A DNA stretch of 60,000 nucleotides, taken from assembly GCF_026151205.1 (NCBI RefSeq), contig NC_087078.1, positions 7,892,675-7,952,674 of the forward strand, written 5' to 3'. Below are positions 40,801 through 50,849 of this stretch, piece by piece (the stretch's first letter is position 1; every line of letters starts with the position of its first letter). This DNA is from Bolinopsis microptera (Eukaryota > Ctenophora > Tentaculata > Lobata > Bolinopsidae). The translations under genes were made by a program, and so were the position numbers. The notes beneath the pieces were generated by a model. It did not search any database. It saw only the letters and a list, made by a program, of their open reading frames with translations, and was not told the origin of the DNA.

Positions 40801-41302
40801 GGGACATACACAAAGATGTTGCGTATGGTGCTGGGTATCTCATGGAAGGACAAGGTCAGCAATATAACTTTGTATGGTAGCCTCCCAAGGCTGTCAAACA
40901 AGTTACGAAGCAGGAGATTAAAAATGGCGGGACACTGCATCCGACATCCTGAGCTACTTGCCAGTGATTTAGTCTTATGGGAACCTACGCACGGTAGAGC
41001 ACAGCAAGGCCGACCAAGACAAAGCTACTTGTCTATGTTACTGAAGGAAGTTGGGACAAACTCTAAAGAGGAACTGCGAACCCTGATGCGGGACAGGGAT
41101 ATATGGAGGGGGTTTTCTGGCGTAGATCGGACTTAGCTCCGACATAGTAGTAGTAAAAGTAGTTTCCAGAATAACTTTGAAATGTTCTCAAACATTTTTA
41201 GAAACCTAAATTAAAAAGTTGGCCCTTTTTGGCCCCTTTCCCAGATTTTATGGGGGGGGGGGCGATGCCCCTCCCCCCCCGGCCCCGCTTCCTACACCCC
41301 TG
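37802..41302. mobile_element. hAT-like element with 8-bp TSD, containing a LINE
   Basis: The left terminus is CAGGGGTGTAGGAA (37802-37815); the right terminus, reverse-complemented, is the same 14 bases (41289-41302). The eight bases outside are ACCAGTAC on the left and ACCAGCAC on the right, a 7/8 match. CAGGG(G/T)-type ends with an 8-bp duplication are typical of hAT transposons. The hAT part has no transposase. A LINE occupies most of its length, so the original element would be about 0.5 kb. A hairpin TTTGGCGC-TTC-GCGCCAAA lies near the left end. Confidence 0.75.
38176..41136 (+). CDS. Non-LTR retrotransposon (LINE) endonuclease/reverse transcriptase, uninterrupted 986 codons
   Basis: The protein makes new copies by nicking DNA with an APE-type endonuclease and reverse-transcribing its RNA at the nick. 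The endonuclease domain (about residues 28-275) shows GTLNVRTI (30-37), IQEHR (60-64), VGDLNAHV (172-179) and GSDHKVVV (263-270). The reverse transcriptase has NYRGISLSSL, QNGFRPGRSTTQQI, FIDFKKAFDS (near 628), GVLQGDTLAPYLFA and the catalytic VDFADDIAL (near 737). The C-terminal part has LYGSETWTLTK and KMAGHCIRHPE, usual in RTE-like and related clades. All catalytic motifs are present and no frame break is seen, so the copy could be young. The frame starts at ATG 38176, with an alternative at 38197. The 3' UTR is very short, ending in TAGTAGTAGT, which fits RTE-like elements; the clade is uncertain. Confidence 0.92.
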   Translation: MNKSTTTMYAPTLSKAGTLLLRGQKEILVGTLNVRTIREQYKRDELGVCMRDSGVHILGIQEHRVVHSTEIEYQDLGSSHLITTSAWRTSNGAAAGGVGIVLDKKTVFNSLISVYSHDRRTMVANFAGNPVTTVIVTYSPTEGATVDEAENYYDSLGGAIDQIPAHNLLFVVGDLNAHVSSSGNWTSFHKGPANRNGRLLEDMLLERQLEITNTGFQKRRGKLWTYLSDMSQSKSQIDFIICRKKWRNSVKNSEAYGSFHSIGSDHKVVVARVKLSLRISKTEKRAPVLDWSKLKTDIALQERYTVKVKNRFSILEKDDQTATERYQCFIDANRTTSRLLLPEKEKKKRCKISATPSVEIARLKLRECSIKYHSDATEDNRIAVQEGKQKLGDAYQAAKEHLLEGQVRELEEASWQGRHAKSWTMINKITGKAPSYTGKIKGNSPTERVQKWKDYFATLLGSPPTVENAEEDIDPVHPPLNIGTEPFTLDEYRKAKSSIKEGKAWGDDNIAPEVLKRCDLDQIVLDFCNNALLKGEKPDQWSTANIIPIPKKGDLSEPMNYRGISLSSLVAKSLNKMVLNRLKPEIETILRRNQNGFRPGRSTTQQILVLRRLIEGVKSRKLPAVLTFIDFKKAFDSVHRGKMLKILEAYGIPVKIVQLIRLMYEKTMAKVLTPDGETELFEILAGVLQGDTLAPYLFAIVIDYCMRQAIGDDAERLGLTLERRKSRRVGPKIITDVDFADDIALISEDMDKANEFLLRVESAAASVGLHINEGKTKVMTLNMEDRSSDLQSRSGEAIENVDDFIYLGSWIESTDREIRVRKGKAWGALHRLKDIWKSKLSKSLKIRLFIAACESVLLYGSETWTLTKAQEKSLDGTYTKMLRMVLGISWKDKVSNITLYGSLPRLSNKLRSRRLKMAGHCIRHPELLASDLVLWEPTHGRAQQGRPRQSYLSMLLKEVGTNSKEELRTLMRDRDIWRGFSGVDRT

Positions 41303-41555
41303 ACCAGCACGCTTTCTGACTATAAATATAGTGCATGTGTACTGTTAGCTTGATGTAACGTCACTTTATGTTTTCAGAATACCGGTGTAGTTTAAGGTAA
41401 ATTTTGACAGAGTTGCAGTTATATTAAATATTTGTAGGAGTTTTTCAGGAAGTTTTGTGCTTAGTTTTTAACTATTTGTATCTTCGATCAATAATCCTAA
41501 TATTATTTTCGTTTTACGAGCAATTTTGAGCAATTTTGAGCAATATCGAGCAAAA

Positions 41556-41894
41556 CCAGCACCAGCACCAGCACCAGCACCAGCACCAGCACCAGCACCA
41601 GCACCAGCACCAGCACCAGCACCAGCACCAGCACCAGCACCAGCGCCAGCACCAGCACCAGCACCAGTACCAGCACCAGCACCAGCACCAGCACCAGCAC
41701 CAGCACCAGCACCAGCACCAGCACCAGCACCAGCACCAGCACCAGCACCAGCACCAGCACCAGCACCAGCACCAGCACCAGCACCAGCACCAGCACCAGC
41801 ACCAGCACCAGCACCAGCACCAGCACCAGCACCAGCACCAGCACCAGCACCAGCACCAGCACCAGCACCAGCACCAGCACCAGCACCAGCACCA
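41556..41894 (+). repeat. Hexanucleotide array (CCAGCA)n, about 56 copies
   Basis: A 339-bp run of CCAGCA with only isolated changes (GCGCCAGC at about 41643, AGTACC at about 41667). Because the unit is six bases without stops, several frames are open on both strands and produce fake Ala-Pro, Gln-His, Gly-Ala and Val-Leu repeat ORFs. It is non-coding as far as can be judged. Confidence 0.97.
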
Positions 41895-42439
41895 TCATTG
41901 CTGTGGTGATCGTCATTAACAGAATAATGATGAGAATGTTCTTTCAATTAGTCCAATTAACTTTCCGGCTCCAGTTTATAGCTTTGTTAGGCAGCATCAA
42001 AATAACTCATCGCCAAACCTGTCTGTAATTTATATCAACAAATATAATATCTACCACCACAGATATTTGTGTTATACCTCCTGATATGTTCGCACTTTAA
42101 ACACAGAAAATATGCGTTTAGGATTTCATCTCCAACTCTGAATTCCAATTCAGCAGAAAATCATACCTTCGTACTACGCAAATCCACTTTGAGAATGTGT
42201 TAATTTGTTATTGTCTTGCAACTTAACAGTTACCCTGCAACTGCTTGACTGCAAGGGTCTATGAACGAATTTCCCATATTCAGACTTTCGCATTTTTGCA
42301 AGTTGCACCGACACCTCCATACTATTTTAAATGTAACACTCCTAGTTTTTCCAGCAAGTTGTCAGGTTGTCGCTTTAAAGCACTCCCTTTGATAAGCGTA
42401 TAGCTTTCCGACGTCAGAATACGTGCAGTATTGCTATTT

Positions 42440-43070
42440 TGTTTTCAACTCTGTTGACAGATTGGAAGAAAAGAAGAGACAGTGTATGCTTCGGTTTTGG
42501 TTTTTTGCGGCTGCTTAAAGTTTGTTTTTGCCATCTTTATCGATATGACCTTATTTTTTCACTGATTCTCAATGATACTAGATTGAGCTAAAATATAAAG
42601 TTCTCACCTCAAACAGACAACAAAAATCACAAATTATATCGGCAATTTGTTATACGGTAGTTTCATATCTGCGTGAATATCCAACCCCTGTCAGCACGCT
42701 TGCTTATCACTTATATCTGTATAAAACTTACATATGTTGGGTTCATTATGTCAAATGATGGCTATCTGTCTCTGGTATTCGTAGTTTACTTATATTAGCA
42801 GTAACAAAACTTGTGCTATAATTCTATCATTGAAATATTTTGTAATTATATTGTTTTCTTCACTAAAATTATAATTGAAGTTAAAATTTTGATTTGTCAC
42901 AGAATTAGGTTCCTATCTTATTATTGGTTCATATCTAATTATTGACAGATTGGAAGACAATACTAAAAGGAGTCAGTTTCGGTTTTGGTTTTTTTGCAGC
43001 TGCTTGGAGTTTGTTGTTTGCCATCTTTATCGATATAACCTTATTTTTTCACTGATTCTCAATTATAGTG
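42440..43070 (+). repeat. Local direct duplication (about 42459-42582 and 42944-43067)
   Basis: Both copies read TTGACAGATTGGAAGA, then TTCGGTTTTGGTTTTTT, then GCCATCTTTATCGATAT and CTTATTTTTTCACTGATTCT. The second copy is followed immediately by the mariner-like MITE at 43077. Confidence 0.85.
42601..42915 (+). repeat. Dispersed 0.3-kb repeat, copy 1 (copy 2 at 48756-49095)
   Basis: Nearly the whole stretch from TTCTCACCTCAAACAGACAA to CACAGAATTAGGTTCCT returns 6.15 kb downstream in the same orientation, with a few small insertions in the second copy. No TIR or coding signature is seen; probably a piece of a larger unrecognised transposon. Confidence 0.9.
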
Positions 43071-43076
43071 ATACTA

Positions 43077-43843
43077 CAGGGTGGGCCAAAAGTCAGTGTG
43101 CAAACGTTGGGTCTTATACCTCCGCCGTGTTTTATATTTGAGAGCTGTTGCTTTGCAGATGGCATACTGTACTTACTGGTTCGAGGATTCCGTCGTCAAA
43201 ATTTGAAAATTCGAATATTTTAGACCACGCCCATTCAATATTAAAACACCTATATTGGTTTCTCTGAACATGCTGAACGCCTAATTTTTTCAGAGACGGT
43301 AGATTATCAAATGTTGCATATGATCTGAAAACATGAGGCAAAACGGATTAGAAATGACGAAGTTATCAAGCATTTTGTGTATCTCGTTAACAAAATTGAC
43401 TGGGTGATTATGTGACACCGTGACACGACACCTTAATTGGGCACCCTTAACAATTCCCATAATGTTTAACGGGGTAGTTAACGGGGTCACCTTATCACGT
43501 GATTAGGTAAACCAATCACCTGATCACACGTAATGAATAAACTCGTTATGCTTCATATCTCGGTCATCTGAGAAGCTACAGTTCTAATTCTTTCAGGACA
43601 AACGTAATTCGAATGGCCAAACACAATTCAATAACATTTAGCTTGATCCGACTATCCAAACTATCAAATAAATGTGAAAATGAACCTCCATTTGAAAAAA
43701 ATGAACGCGAATATCTTTCGAGTTGACAAATTCCTCGAACCAGTGGTGGTACTAAGTCATACCAGAAGGAAGTATTTCAATTGGGCACTCAGTGACTGAG
43801 CTATTAAGGCCAACGTTTGCACACTGACTTTTGGCCCACCCTG
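43077..43843. mobile_element. Tc1/mariner-like MITE, copy 1
   Basis: The ends are perfect inverted repeats starting CAGGGTGGGCCAAAAGTCAG and continuing TGTGCAAACGTTGG. TA dinucleotides stand immediately outside both ends (43075-43076 and 43844-43845). CAGGGTGG-type termini with TA duplication fit Tc1/mariner elements. About 767 bp, no transposase. A diverged copy is at about 58661-59390. Confidence 0.85.
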
Positions 43844-43914
43844 TAGATTAAGATAGAATTTGCAGGTGTTGGTGGTAGCTGAACAGAGCAGGAGTTAGTC
43901 TGAGGTGGTTGTTT

Positions 43915-44265
43915 GTATCACGTCGTAACCCTCATTGTAATTTCATTTAGTGATTTGTAGTATTTGTAGTATTTGTAGTATTTCTAGTATTTCTAGCATT
44001 TCTAGTATTTCTAGTATTTCTAGTATTTCTAGTATTTCTAGTATTTCTAGTATTTCTAGTATTTCTAGTATTTCTAGTATTTAGTCATTTCTAGTTATAG
44101 TACTAGTAGTATCGGGGCGAAAGCCACGATATAGCCACACACTCGTGCGCGGCTGGCCTACATCATACAACGTGAGGCAAGTGGTTGTCAATGTCAGTAA
44201 ATCAGTAACGATAATCAAATTCGTGACTTCGATAACTGTGTCCATACTCCATGACAATTTCACGA
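43915..44265 (+). repeat. Dispersed repeat with a GGCGAAAGCC hairpin, copy 1
   Basis: It begins TTTGTATCACGTCGTAACCC and later has GGGGCGAAAGCCACGATATA and a GCGCGGCTGGCCTAC stretch. The same blocks occur at 54214-54268 and 54933-55015, where a Mutator-like element splits them. This copy instead contains a 9-bp minisatellite (43953-44083). Confidence 0.7.
43953..44083 (+). repeat. 9-bp minisatellite (TTTCTAGTA)n
   Basis: About 14 copies. The first few carry TTTGTAGTA and the later ones TTTCTAGTA, with one TTTCTAGCA. This graded change of unit type is typical of replication slippage. Confidence 0.92.
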
Positions 44266-44454
44266 CATTAAATTATTCGTTACTGGACTTCAATAATCAC
44301 TATCTGGCTGCCTAAATTTACTTATAATTACACCTGAGCTTTGAACAATTGAACAATACCATTTTTGGTCAGTGTTCTATTTCTATGCGTTATCCTATAT
44401 ATATAACAATATATATATTGTAAATTACAGAGTTGTATTATTATATATATATAA

Positions 44455-46009
44455 TTTTACCAAAACCCATAATCATGGGTAGAGTGGACCGCTGCCAGTG
44501 TCTCTCTTTCCCAAACAAAAGGAAATGATATTAATTTGATTGACCGTTCTCAAATGCAAAATGATACCGAGAATGAAATCGGTCGCTCGCTTTTCCCATT
44601 CATTCACGGCTTACGAATTGTATAAATAAGTTTCGATTGATTACATCAATCAGATGCTGTAAAAATCTCTTTGGGTTGCGTTCGGGTCGATACCTAGTAT
44701 TTCGGGGTAAGGGACAAGGGTGGTAGTTATTACTTATTGAACAAGCTGGAGTTTATTAAATCTTCATTGCCGAGTACAGCTGCCTTTGGGTAGTTCTTCT
44801 TAATCTATTACAATTGTAAATGAATGGGAAAAGCGAGCGACCGATTTCATTCTCGGTATCATTTTGCATTTGAGAACGGTCAATCAAATTAATATCATTT
44901 CCTTTTGTTTGGGAAAGAGAGACACTGGCAGCGGTCCACTCTACCCATGATTATGGGTTTTGGTAAAATATCATCTCTTTTTGATTATAATGTCAGGGTA
45001 CTTTATAAAGTCGAAATATAAACTGATATCTTCATTAATAAGGAGGAAGTTTCAACGATTTCGAAATTTTTCCTTTAAAAACATATCCTTGTGTTTAGGG
45101 AAGCATATCGGTCGATCACTGACTGAATATGCCACTTAATACTTATTCAAGTTGGCATTAAATATATATAATGACATAAAACTGTCGTGGCAAAGCAGAA
45201 TTTGTTGGAAATCACGAATGAGCAAAATTCTCACCTTTCGCACGTGCAAACTTTGAGCGGACGTTGCGTGCGCATACAATATTGAATCGCCGTAAATTTT
45301 TGCATGTAATTGTTTTATATATAGCTTGATAAGCATGCAAAGTTTCAAAGTATTTCAAGAAGAACTGTAATCACAACGGCACTCTAAAGTTGACAGAAAA
45401 TGACGAAAACAGCAATTTTCAGTGATTTTAGCAATTTTCTTTCAATTTGGGCGTGTCCCCACGTGTGCAACTTTTCGATTTTCAACTTTAAAACTAGCCT
45501 AATGCACAATTTATACCTATAAGAAGCAGAAATGAGCTCCACAACCCAAGGCATGGCCCAACACCAGAGAATACTAAATCGCAAAATTGACGTTTTTATA
45601 AAATAATTCTTCAAAAAAGCACAAACTTCAATAACGAATATCTTTATGAAGGAGCAAGCTAGAAAAACTTTCCGGTAGATTTTCAGAATGCTTGAACAAT
45701 TATCTAAGGCAAAAATTTCCTCAGATTTTGAATAAAATTACATCTTAATGGTTTAAAATTGATTTTAAAAGTTATTACTTTGTCAAAAATCAAGTTTTAA
45801 AAACGGTTAACTTGATGACGTCATCAAGGGGTGTTTATGACGTCAAATAATTTTTTTATACAATGTAAACTAAAGTGTAAACAATTATTTGCAAGACCTG
45901 TGGTCGGAAATGGCTGTATCTTTTATAGGTACAAATCTACAGACACCTGAATGTAGCCTATAATTGACTGGCAAAACGTCTATCCCTGAATATATGTATG
46001 TATGTATGT
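44455..46009. repeat. 1.55-kb tandem unit, copy 1, with a ~150-bp-arm palindrome
   Basis: The unit starts with an inverted repeat: arms 44455-44605 and about 44818-44968, spacer about 210 bp. The arms run from AAAACCCATAATCATGGGTA to GGTCGCTCGCTTTTCCCATT and match almost perfectly. About 1.04 kb of single-copy-type sequence follows, including GGGCGTGTCCCCACGTGTGC and TGATGACGTCATCAA. The next unit begins about 1556 bp later. No ORF of note. Class unknown. Confidence 0.85.
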
Positions 46010-47350
46010 ATTTGACCAAAACCCATAATCATGGGTAGAGTGAACCGCTGCCAGTGTCTCTCTTTTCCAAACAAAAGAAAATGATATTAATTTGAGGAAC
46101 CGTCCGCAAATGCAAATTGATACCGAGAATGAAATCGGTCGCTCGCTTTTTCCATTCGATCACGGCTTACGAATTGTAATATAAAGCTTATTGATTGGAA
46201 ATAGCGAGCGACCGATTTCATTCTCGGTATCAATTTGCATTTGCGGACGGTTCCTCAAATTAATATCATTTTCTTTTGTTTGGAAAAGAGAGACACTGGC
46301 AGCGGTTCACTCTACCCATGATTATGGGTTTTGGTCAAATATCATCTCTTTTTGATTATAATGTCAGGATAATTTACACAGTCGAAACTTAATAAGGAGG
46401 TTATTTCAACGATTTCGAAATTTTACCTTTGAAAACGTTTCCTTGTGTTTAGGTAGGCATATCTGTCAATAACAGACTGCATATAGCACTTTTTACTCAT
46501 TCAAGTTGGCATTAAATTCATATATAATGCCATTTAAATATCGTGGGAAAGCAGAATATATTCGAAATCACGAATGAGCAAAATTCTCACCTTTCGCACG
46601 TGCAAACTTTGAGCGGACGTTGCGTGCGCATAAAATATTGAATCACCATAAATTTTTGCATAGTGTTATTTAATATATAGTTTGATAAGCATGAAAAGTT
46701 TCAGAAGATTTCAAAAAGAACTTGGATCACAACGGGACTCCAAAGTTGGTAAAAATCGTGAAAATAACAATTTTCAGTGATTTTAGCTATTTTAAATGAA
46801 TTTGGGCGTGTCCCCACGTGTGCAACTTTTCGATTTTCAACTTTAAAACTAGCCTATAACACAATTTAGACCTTTAGGAAGCAAAATTGAGCTCCACAAC
46901 CCAAGGGATGGCCCAACACCAGAGAATACTAATTCACAACTTTTGTGTTTTTATAAAATTATTCTTCAAAAAAGCACTAACTTCAATAGCGAATATCTTT
47001 ATGAAGGAGCAAGGTAGGAAAACTTTCCGGTAGATTTTCAGAATGCTTGAACAATTATCTAAGATGAAAATATCCTCAGATTTTGAATAAAATTACTTCT
47101 TAATGCTTTAAAATCGATTTGAAAAGTTGTTATTTTGTCAAAAATCAAGTTTTAAAAACACTTAAATTGATGACGTCATCAAGTGATGATGATGACGATA
47201 AATTATTTTTCGATATAATGTAAACTAAAGTATAAACAATTATCTTTAAAACCTGTGGTTCGAAATGACTGTATCTTTTATACTTTTGAATCTACGGCCA
47301 CTTAAATGTAGGCTACAATTTACTGCAAAAGCGTCTATACATACATATAT
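46010..47350. repeat. 1.55-kb tandem unit, copy 2, with its own palindrome
   Basis: This matches copy 1 along its length with substitutions and small indels. The palindrome arms are 46010-46160 and about 46190-46340, and the spacer is only about 30 bp, so about 180 bp of spacer has been lost or was never present. The tail shares CACCTTTCGCACGTGCAAAC and TTGATGACGTCATCAAG with copy 1. It ends near a TACATATATATATA tract at about 47345. Confidence 0.85.
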
Positions 47351-47361
47351 ATATAGCTTCA

Positions 47362-48255
47362 CGACAATCTGTTGTAAAACAGGGGTTCCAGAAAACCCAC
47401 TTCCCGATACTCCTGCAACATGAAATTTTTTTTACAGTCGATTTGGACAAGGTCTAGACGCTCTGCAAAGTTTCAGATCTCTAACTCAATTTTAACATGG
47501 TTTTTAAGGCACCTGAATATGGCGATTTTGGGTTTTTTACCTAATTTCGTATAACATGCTGGCGCGTATTTTGCGCAAATTTCTTAAAAACCTCCATATA
47601 ACTATTTCTTATTCCTGTCATCTTTAACATTGAATTAGAATGTTTTGAACTTAAATATACCTGCTGAACTACTTTCGATGAGTCTTAATGCCTGGAAAAC
47701 AATAAAGGGGATATAATAGTATAGGGGGTACATAGTGTTGTGAATATAAGGGCAACGGTTATGCTTGCCAGCATTGTGATCACGACAATCTGTCGTAAAA
47801 CAGGGGTTCTAGAAAACCCATTTCCCGATGCTCCTGAAACCTGAAACTTTTTTCAGATCTCTAACTCAATTGTAACATGGTTTTTAAGGCACCTGAATAT
47901 GGCGATTTTGGGTTTTTTACCGAATTTCGTATAACAGTGCTGGCGAGTATTTTATGCAAATTTCTTAAAAATCTCAACATAACTATTTTTTATTCGTGTC
48001 ATCTTTGACATCAAATTAGAATGTTTTGAACTAAAAATAAATCTGTCGAACGACTTCCGATGAGTCTTAATGCCTGAAAAACTCCTGCCGGAGGCGGCGG
48101 CCTTCGGCCGCCGCCTCCGGCCGGAGTGCACGCTTCGCGTGCACGAAAGAGGCTTGTAACGTGTACCAAAGGGGGTATAATAGTAAATGGGGTACATAGT
48201 ATACCCACAATAAATGCAACGGTCGTGCTTGCCAGCACTGTGATAATACAACTCT
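47362..48255 (+). repeat. Two tandem ~420-bp units, the second with a GC-rich insertion
   Basis: Unit 1 begins CACGACAATCTGTTGTAAAA at 47362 and unit 2 CACGACAATCTGTCGTAAAA at 47781. They share TAACATGGTTTTTAAGGCAC and TATGGCGATTTTGGGTTTTT. Unit 2 lacks about 40 bp near its start and carries about 90 extra bases at about 48081-48170, which include the double hairpin. Confidence 0.85.
48081..48144. repeat. GC-rich double hairpin with TTC loops
   Basis: Hairpin 1: 48081-48127, stem ACTCC-(one mismatch)-GCCGGAGGCGGCGGCC, loop TTC at 48103-48105. Hairpin 2: 48126-48144, stem GTGCACGC, loop TTC at 48134-48136. Both are otherwise perfect and sit in AT-rich sequence. The block is missing from the sister unit at 47700, so it was inserted or lost. 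Confidence 0.95.
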
Positions 48256-48755
48256 GTAATTTACTTGTAGCTTTACGGGAGAGAGGATCCACATTTTGTT
48301 TTCACCCATCAATTTTGTATGTATCTATTGTATTATTATCCGGTTTTCCAATCGATTCTAAGTGCTAAGGAACTTAAATTTTTCATTTGGGTATTATAAT
48401 TTAATTTATCAAATTCAATACGGTTCATTCGAAAATAATTTAATCAAAATCGTAAATTCATCATTATAAGTACAGGGTGTATAACAATTCAGATAAAGAA
48501 ATATATCATTCATCATTACAAGTATACAAATTCAAATAAAGAGATCATTTTCAAATTTGTCGATCATTTGACGGGTGATAATTTAATTATTTTATAATTT
48601 CAATAGCAGTTTCAACGAGTGGGCATTTACGCACACCACCGTTGTAGTATTAATATTATATACTATTACTAATTACACATAGTCATACAATACTCCTAGC
48701 AATGATAATAATAAAAGTTCATACTCATAGTCATAATTGATAATATTAATATAGA

Positions 48756-49095
48756 GTTCTCACCTCAAACAGACAACAAAAATCACAAATTATATCGACA
48801 ATTTGTTATACGGTAGTTCATAGTTTCAATTTCATATCTGCGTGAATATCCAACTCCTGTCAGCGCGCTTGCTTATATCTGTATAAAAGTAAAACTTACA
48901 TATGTTTGATTCATTATGTCAAATGATGGCCATCTGTCTCTGGTATCCGTATTTTACTTATATTACTTAGCAGTAACAAAACTTGTGCTATAATTCTATC
49001 ATTGAAATATTTTGTAATTGTATTGTTTTCTTCACTAAAATTATGATTTAACTTTAAGTTAACATTTTGATTTGTCACAGAATTAGGTTCCTAAC
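48756..49095 (+). repeat. Dispersed 0.3-kb repeat, copy 2 of 42601-42915
   Basis: It carries the same sequence as copy 1 with short extra pieces, such as a GTTCATAGTTTCAA segment and an added TTAACTTTAAG near the end. Confidence 0.9.
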
Positions 49096-50361
49096 TAATT
49101 ATTCGTCAGTCATGTATATTGTATATTCAATTTTATATATTGTACATGATATAAATGGGCTCAATAATGGGTTATTATTAAATCAATGATTTTATTAATT
49201 AATGATTATATTAAAATTGTCTCATTGCATGTGAGTGCATCTACATAACAGGGAGGGACTGTATGAACATACACAGAAAGAAGTATAACTTTAAACAATT
49301 TTGTTTGTTAGTAATTATGGTTATTCGGAACGAGTTTATTTAATATTTTTTGACAGCCAAACGTGGGATTTTTGGCTTGTAACTTGTAAAATGTAACTAG
49401 TCGTGATGCTGATTTGTATTTTGATTGGTGTAGTAATCGCATGCACGATAAAGTTTAACACCGTTGTGTCGGTCAGACTCTTCAGGGTATGCACTACACA
49501 CTGCAGATAATATTTACTCTCTGTTCAGTTACTAAGTTGTAAGTTCAATTCCCCTGGGTAATTGTAGTACGGAAAACCTGCATTCTCAATTCTGCGGAAT
49601 TAAGTTTTGACAACAGGTGACTAAACAGATTAGACTTTAGGGTTATTAAATATAAGTATTGTTATAACGCAGACTTTTGTAAGTGTCATATAATAAGCCG
49701 AGCGTGCTAAATCACCTGGAATGTAAAACTTCCGAATTTTTTTTAAGGCAGTTGAAACTAACCTAAATCGATGTATTTTTGAATGCTGATTGTGAATAAC
49801 TACAGGCATTTGGTTAGGGTAAGGGTTGGGGTTTGAATTGTCCGACGTCCGTCAGGGCCATCTAGAGAACGTGTTAAACTTAAAGTACGTTGTACGTCGT
49901 GTGTTAGCCTAGAGTGATTTATCATAATCCGTCACAAGTACCTACCTAGAAATCTGTTGACTGTTCTGCAGAGCGCACTACAATTTTAAACTATTTGACA
50001 TTGTAAGTTTTGGTAGGTAGCATCGACAGATTTTGTTTAAACTCAATGTGGACATAATGAAACAAGGAAAATAACTGGTATGAATCTTTAATAATTTGTA
50101 AGTAAAATGTCGATAAGTGTCAAAACGTCGAGTGTACTTTTTATTTACTAGTTTATACCAGTTATTTGCCTTGTTTCATGTTCTCCACTTTAACTGGAGT
50201 CGTTGAGAGCCTTGATGTTCCTTGCGACATTTTTAATTGTTGCCAACTCATGCCTTGCGGGATTTAAGCGGTTCATACGAGTATGAACAAATTAAGATCC
50301 GATAGTTGAATATTATTCTTTGACTTGAAAGTTGCTATACTTTATATTATTTTAATAAAGG
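49096..50361. other. Intergenic, no gene recognised
   Basis: AT-rich sequence with a single GGTTAGGGTAAGGGTTGGGG telomere-like word near 49812. No exon, TIR or tandem array of note was seen. Confidence 0.4.
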
Positions 50362-50556
50362 TTATGGGCGATGTTGACTCGCATCCTCATTATAAAACTT
50401 CACGAGCTCTCGCATCATTCCGTTGACAGGGACTCCATCCGCGGACCGAATCCACACAAGTTGTGATTTGTGAATACTATAGATAGTGATAGTTCGGTAT
50501 TCAGTCCGATATGCATTCTGTTCGTTTATTCTCAATTGACCGATGAAAACGCACAT
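50362..50556 (-). CDS. Small ORF of unknown function, possibly divergent from the IAH1-like gene
   Basis: A 64-codon frame starts at a true ATG (50556) and ends TAA at 50362. An ATTAAA polyadenylation-like signal lies directly after the stop (about 50352-50357 on the minus strand). The composition looks protein-like (HKSQLVWIRSADGVPVNGMM), with no low-complexity stretch, signal peptide or membrane segment. I do not recognise a family. The ATG lies 293 bp from the start codon of the esterase gene on the other strand, an arrangement common for shared promoters. It may be a single-exon gene, the last exon of a longer gene, or chance. Confidence 0.35.
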   Translation of the reverse strand: MCVFIGQLRINEQNAYRTEYRTITIYSIHKSQLVWIRSADGVPVNGMMRELVKFYNEDASQHRP

Positions 50557-50849
50557 AACGATACGTCAAACTTAACTCATTAAGTTATCTTATGCTGTTT
50601 AACCTATGCCGTGTTTAGCCAGTTGTCGATGCTTTTGTTTGAAGTTTTAACATTATCTAGCATAAATATTCCGTAAACAAAGTAATATACAAATCTTTAT
50701 GAATGATGCCAGTAAAAGGCCACCAAGATATCTTTTCTGTACGACCAACATTTGTAAACCTTTCAATTCGGAACCTCTTAATTCAACTTAATCAAATTAA
50801 TTCCTCATTGATTATTAACGAAATGTAATTTTGCTAGCGGTTGTCGAAG

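Noticed and set aside
41468-41947. Long frames on both strands encoding Gly-Ala, Val-Leu, Ala-Pro and Gln-His repeats
   Set aside because: All are translations of the (CCAGCA)n array, which has no stop codon in several frames. No flanking protein-like sequence or splice context.
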